Shown here in pieces: positions 58,541-64,000 of a stretch of 64,000 nt of DNA; within the stretch, counting starts at the first letter, position 1, and every line of letters begins with the position of its first letter. A program made the translations under genes and the position numbers. The notes below the pieces were generated by a model. The model searched no databases and had not been told where the DNA came from. It saw only the letters and a list, made by a program, of their open reading frames with translations. Source of the stretch: Pseudisothecium myosuroides (Eukaryota > Streptophyta > Bryopsida > Hypnales > Lembophyllaceae); NCBI GenBank assembly GCA_951799445.1, contig OX637294.1, forward strand, positions 20,299,452 to 20,363,451, in the 5' to 3' direction.

Positions 58541-61230
58541 AGGAATTTAAAGAACAAAAATTATAGTATTTTTCTTTGAATTTTTTCTACTAGACTTTCA
58601 ACTCAATTCTCCATGAAAAAGATTTTTAAACTCAACATCTGAAATGCAAAAAATTTAAATTTATAGAATTCAAAGTCTTAAAAACTAGTTTGCCACTAGA
58701 TATGAATGAAAGATTTATATTTATTTTTTAGAGATGAAGTCATATGTCTACAACAAGTCATAAAAATTTGAAAAATTGTAGGAAAAATTTGAAATTATCA
58801 TGGATTTTTTAAGAAAAAATGAGGAAATTCATATCACATACTAAATATACTCAAAAAATCTGAAATTTTGACCATAGATGTATATTACAATGTATAACAT
58901 TATGGTATGAACCAAAATTACCATATCAATTTAAAATTAAAAAATCAACAGACCATGGTTATAGGCCCAAAGTTCATTTTGCTATAAAATATTTAATTTT
59001 TCATAATTTCCAATTGGAGTAGAAATTACACTTGATAAGCTTCATTTCATTAGTTAGACTCAAATTCAAAAAGTATCATTTTTATGGCTACAATTCACAT
59101 TAGAAAAAAATAATAAGAAATGGCCAAAATACATTATAAGGGTGATCCATGGATTAAGCATCTTTTTCTTTAGAAAGTCAATAATGCTATAATGATGGAA
59201 TTTACAATATTATTCATTGAAAATGAACCTAGGCAACTTTCCAAACAAATTTGGATGAAAAAATGTTTTTTTCCATCCTATAGTCTTAGATGAAGTCATC
59301 CAAATAGACAATTAGTGTCTACAACAACATTACAAGGTTAAAAGACATAACATGCATAATTTATAGCTTCTCAAAATCTACTCTACATTTTTTTAAATGA
59401 ATTTTTAATTGATTCTTTCTCCAAGGTTTAGTGTATTTGAGGCTCATTTCTAAAAGCCTTCCACTAGAAAATCAAGATTTGCATTGGACACCCTTGCACA
59501 AAATCTTAAAAAGAAAAATCCTAATCATTTATTTCAAAATTGGATTTTGGTACTGAAACTAGTCTTCAAAAATAAAAGGAAAAGGAAAACTACTAACTAG
59601 AAACTTGATAAGGTTTTATTTAATTTCAAAGTTTGTTGACTCCCAATTTTGGTGCCTTGGGCATTTACCAGTTAAATTTTGTTGGTCATTGTACCAATAA
59701 ATGGCAGCTTTTGACAATTTACCTTGTAAAAATATCCTTCATCCTTATGGGTTAAGAAAAAAATTACGATGAAACATAATTATATACCCTAATTCAAAAT
59801 CCAAATAATAAAACCAACAATGTACCCAATTGCATCACTTTCTAGACATGGTAGTTATTTTAGAATTTTAATCTAGGTAGGCCATAGATAACTTATTGTT
59901 TGTTGACCAAAATGATAAGTTGTGTGTGGTCTATCTAGATTTAAGTTTTAGAATGATTGCCTTCTCCTGAAAGTGACAAAATTGGGTACACTATTAGTTT
60001 TAGGTATTCCGACCTTACAAAGGTAAGAAAACAAATGAAAGAATCTTAAAGATATTGGATTGATAAAAATTTAACACCAATAATAGAAGTTGGAACCACT
60101 CAATAGCAAAATTTGGGTCATAAATCTCTTTTAAGGGAATTAGGATTTATGACAAGTTCGAAAGAGCACGCTGAGAACGCTGGCACGGTCACGAAGACAT
60201 CTGCACTATATACATCTGAAAGCGAAGGCAAACCAACCAAATAATAGATTGTGACATACTCTCCCACATCCAGCAAATGAGCCAATGGATTAAGACATTT
60301 AGTTGCTCAAACTGACTGCGCAACAGAAGGCATGGGAATTCCCATTTCATCAAGACACAACGGGTGCTCCACAGGGCCTCATAGAAGAAGAAGAATAGTC
60401 ACGAAAAGAGGCTACCTCAAGAAGTCACAAGATTCAAAGCAATCAAGCACAAATACCAACAACAATCATTGCACAGTCCAAGTGCGCAAATGGAGTAAAT
60501 TGTATACACAAAATATGTACAAAACTGCGATGAACTGAACACGAGCAGGAATCACTCACCACAACGCTCATGGCTACACTATTTTCATTTTTAACTTTTT
60601 TAACTTTTACATTTTCAGATGTCTTTGTTCATCTTCAAAGTAACAACCTACAGTTAGTTTCATAATCAAGAACGTTTGCCTCCCAACCAGCTTATTCAAC
60701 GTTCAATTACCTCAGATACCTTCCTGTAGTAGGGCTTACTGTTAGATCTTTTCCTCCCAGATATCCTCTACACCATGATGATTATGAACCGAGGAAGGGG
60801 GCTGGCTTGGCGGCTCCACTTATTTTACACCCAGTCAAAATAACAAATACCTTCGAATAATGTCGCCAGGATGCAGAGTCAAAAGGCTGAACTCACGCTT
60901 CATCTGGATTCCTCGATCTGGAATTCAACGGCAGATCGCAGAGTCCCACCCGTCAGGCTTGCGCTGGAACAATTCTCCACATAGGAGTCGTTGGCAACCT
61001 TGAAATAGAGGCGCCTCATGTCGTTAGATAATGCACTACCACATGTAGTCTACTAGGTCCCAACCTGCATTCTTGGCCTCAAAAAAGGCGAACAGCCTGC
61101 AAAGTCCAAGTGCAATTCGCATGGAAGGGGCGAACCTCCACACAGGACAGGGGATTGGCCAGGTCACTCTTAAATACTCGAGCCTGGTCCCATCAATAAG
61201 CAGGCCGCGACGGGAGAACATCCCCCACGC
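58541..61230. other. Repeat-derived AT-rich DNA, then ATG18-like 3' flank
   Basis: 58541-58700 continues the 930-bp-family interior (ctcaactcaattctcc). From about 59000 to 60150 there is AT-rich sequence with no gene; a TTAA with an adjoining atccttatggg occurs at 59743-59755 without a partner end. About 60300-61230 probably includes the 3'UTR of the minus-strand ATG18-like gene. Confidence 0.4.
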
Positions 61231-64000
61231 CTAGCAATCTGCGCAAATCACAAGCAACAAATACCAGTGGGTACAAGAATCCGAAACGGCACAACAACTC
61301 GGAAAAGGACAGAAACAGATCACATGACCCGCCATTTCAAACTCAGAAACGGAAGATCCAAAGAAACCACAAACTCGAGTCAGCAAACACCAACTGAAAT
61401 TTCCAATAAAGGAAACCTCTCACAGGGAATAGAGTCAATAGACATCACGAAAATAATTCAAGGTAAAACGACAAAACAGGAGAAGAAAACATTCCAAAAG
61501 AGAAACCACCAAATGGGAAAAGGTCAACTCGGAGCAGCAGTCCAACTCACCTTCTTCACAAAAGGGAAACATCGAACCCTCCCAGACGTCATCCCCGCGC
61601 TCCGCAGTCTCATTCTCCTCGCTCTTACTGCGAGCTCCCTCCGTATCCTCACTCTCCCCATCCTCAGTCCCCCCACCCACCACTCCGTCACCAGGACTAC
61701 TGTCCAAAGGACTGTCCATCACAACACCGCCGCGAAGTCCACAATCGTCCACGAGAAACGCAGCCTCGCAGTCCGGGTTCGAAACGGACGGAGCCGGCGG
61801 GGTGCCCGAAGAAGGCTTCAGGGACCCATTCGACACCAACTGCCCACTTGGCATCATGGCCCACCGGCTCTTCACCTTCGCGGGAAACGGAACCCCGGAA
61901 CGCCTCGCACTACTGTCATGCAAAGCTAAATCGTGCAAGTCTCGGGACACGGAAACGTCGCTCCCTGGCGTGCCCAGCGGAGGAATGGACGGACCCATCT
62001 GGCCATCCGATGACCCTGCACCGACGCTGCCACCGCCATGGTCGGCGCTGTCACTCCCGCCAGAATTGGGGAACCCAGCAGCCGCTGATACGCCGGGCTT
62101 CGCGTAGTTGCGGAACATGTCCCTCGCTTCCACCCGGGGGATATTGATGGGAGAACCCATCACCCCCACAACCGGGTCGACGAGAGGATGGAAACTCTCC
62201 TGGTACAACTCAAAACCACCAGACTTCGACCGCGACAGAGGAACAAGATCTCTCCCTGTCACCGGCGCCGCCGAACCTCGCTGGGGCTGCTGATGGAAAT
62301 ACGGAGGAGACCCAAAAGACGACGGAGGAGTGTCTGCAGCTACAGAATCTGCATCCACCAAAAATCTCAAAACACTCGCAGAAACCTCACCCTAATACCA
62401 GAATATCACATATGTAAGCAAACCAAGCTAAGCCTTGCAATGAAAGCATTCGATACCTCTAGGTTTCGTTACATACGCTTGCTTTACCCACGCAAATGCA
62501 CATGGAATGGTAGCGAACCTTGGTAGCCACGATGGTAACCGTTAACACCACCTCCGCTACCACCTAACGGCGCACCCTCGGAACCAAAGCTACTGCAGCT
62601 ACTGGTCCGCCGGATGGCCAGGCCTCGCAAACCAACGGACCATCTTCCGGACCCGTCTTGCAAACCCTCGTCTCCGAGAAGCTGCTCATGAGCAGTAGAT
62701 ACCCCTGGCAATGGATCCGGCACCAGAACTTCCCTGCACACACGGCCATTGGAAGATGCTTCACCACTCCAGGCACAGCTCACTCCAACTCTTCGACCGG
62801 ATTCAGGTAAGAAACACCAGAAAGCTTTCCGCCGAAAGAATCACAGCCATACAAAACAGGCCACAAAAAGGACGCCAACAAACAGGCAAGGCGGAAGACG
62901 AATCCAAGCCTACACATTGCTCCAATTGAAAGACACGACGGACGGAAAGAGGGAATCCTCACCGGGAACCTTGAACTTTCTTAAACTTCTCCAGCCTTTC
63001 AATGACGGGAACGAGGTCTTTCCTCCGAACTTCCACAATCCGAGTAGGAATTCTCTCGATCTCGATCTCTCCAAACCCGTCGTCTCCCGAGACGTCGCCG
63101 TCAGACTCGGACGCCGTTGCTGGCCCCGTCAACATCAAATGGAACTGGATCTGGAAACGAGAAACAACCCAGGTGGACTCCGGCATCAGGGATTAAATGC
63201 AGAAGCTCCACTGGATAAATGCCACCCTCATGACAGAATCGAACATAAAATGCACAAATAAGAAGAACCACTTCCACACCCCTCCTCTACCCAGTTAAAA
63301 GTCCCGAAAAAACTAGAAATATAAAATCCATGGAAACAACTGAACTTCTCCAAAGGACAGGGGTCACCGCTCCACCAGCTCTGAAATACACGAATGACAA
63401 ACACGCGAAAGAGCCAGTACCTTCGACTTCGCCCAAATGGGAACAGGCCTGGCCTGATGCATCTGAACTTCAGCATTGGACATAAACCACCGTTGCAGCT
63501 CTTCAGTCGTCATACCTTCCTTAGCTACGGACCCGGAACACACACACGGACCGGCAGACACTCCCACTCCGTCGACTTCGTCACCCGCGCCCCGCGAATC
63601 CACTCGCTCTTCCCGTTCCACCCAGTTCGGTCGACGAGCAACGTCCCACCTCTCCACGGGATCCACAACGACCTTCAGCTCTTGAGACAGACCGGGGCTC
63701 CCCGGGGAACCGATGCCGGCCATTTGGGGCAAACCGTTGGGGTAAACGCCGTCTCCTCCCGCAGAGGGACGCAGCAAATAACGAAGAAGATGACCCGTCG
63801 GACACATCACCCACAGTTGGTCCTTCAAGGTACCCACACCCAGGTCCGACTCCACGCCGGCGCCACCACCGTCGTGAAACACGGCGGCCACGGCACCGGC
63901 AAGCACGTGAGGGCGACCGGTCGCCGTCACGGCCGCACTCGTCACCGTGCCACGCCACCCGCCAGTCCCATTCTTCACTCGACTCACCACATTCAGAGTT
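61231..64000 (-). CDS. BCAS3-domain ATG18-like autophagy protein (f/g/h type), 3' part, truncated by window edge
   Basis: Exons in transcript order: from beyond 64000 to 63421, 63150-62963, 62733 to about 62490 (end uncertain), 62391-61551, and a final 8-nt exon 61238-61231 ending in TAG. The visible part matches the C-terminal half of plant ATG18f/g/h: VVSRVKNGTGGW, KDQLWVMCPTGHLLRYLLRP, then VVDPVERWDVARRPNWVEREE and the BCAS3-domain signature ELQRWFMSNAEVQMHQARPVPIW. Next come EIERIPTRIVEVRRKDLVPV and a long Ser/Gly-rich tail ending FPFCEEDC. ATG18 proteins are PI3P-binding beta-propellers needed for autophagosome formation; the BCAS3 domain marks the plant f/g/h group. The propeller itself lies mostly outside the window. 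Exon 4 must start in phase 0, so exon 3 probably ends at 62502, but that donor is weak. Confidence 0.85.

Noticed and set aside
61267..61929. 220-codon plus-strand frame at 61267-61929 and others up to 63260
   Set aside because: They lie antisense to the ATG18-like exons and show no domain; the minus strand has the BCAS3 motifs and splice sites.

Overview
The window looks like nuclear DNA of a streptophyte, most likely a bryophyte-, lycophyte- or streptophyte-alga-grade lineage. The reasons are a nucleus-encoded thylakoid-lumen protein (LPA19/PSB27-H2), a plant-type APD RING ligase, a plant-type BCAS3-domain ATG18, teloboxes of the form AAACCCTAA, many introns of 100-900 bp with GT-AG borders, and gene islands set in AT-rich repeats. 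No prokaryotic operons, phage features or CRISPR arrays are visible. Species cannot be fixed from the sequence.

Layout. 0.4-2.4 kb (+): a three-exon LPA19/PSB27-H2 gene whose promoter, first exon and first intron are duplicated in tandem. 3.8-9.7 kb (+): a complete 13-exon FANCL gene; all exon phases join into 387 aa. 9.7-14.2 kb: AT-rich DNA with a CACTA-type MITE and a tRNA-like SINE candidate. 14.2-18.6 kb (-): a complete 12-exon GRWD1/Rrb1-like WD40 gene (486 aa) with teloboxes upstream. 18.8-29.6 kb: a repeat zone with a pogo/Tc1-mariner-like element, dispersed repeats, TTAA-flanked elements, a 5'-truncated LINE and a 368-bp (AAAT)n array.

29.6-47.4 kb: three tandem, intronless, GC-rich AIM24-family genes (240, 243 and 261 aa) with homologous long leaders and partly duplicated 3' tails. 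They are embedded in repeated AT-rich blocks, so the locus has been built by segmental duplication and then interrupted by transposons. A long inverted repeat lies at 40.3-41.6 kb.

49.0-52.7 kb (-): an APD-like membrane RING E3 ligase, ten coding exons with consistent phases. Its 5' region at 53.9-54.7 kb is a tandem array in which every unit carries a splice-donor consensus. 55-61 kb: repeats, including a 147-bp TTAA-flanked MITE nested inside an older element, with related copies that show the unfilled site. 61.2-64.0 kb (-): the 3' part of a BCAS3-domain ATG18 (f/g/h type) gene that runs off the right edge.

The host genes are independent housekeeping loci (photosystem II assembly, DNA crosslink repair, ribosome biogenesis, ubiquitination, autophagy) and do not form a pathway. 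The most unusual content is a set of piggyBac-like transposons, defined by CCC-starting inverted ends and TTAA target duplications in a plant-type genome, together with the amplified, bacterial-looking AIM24 array.
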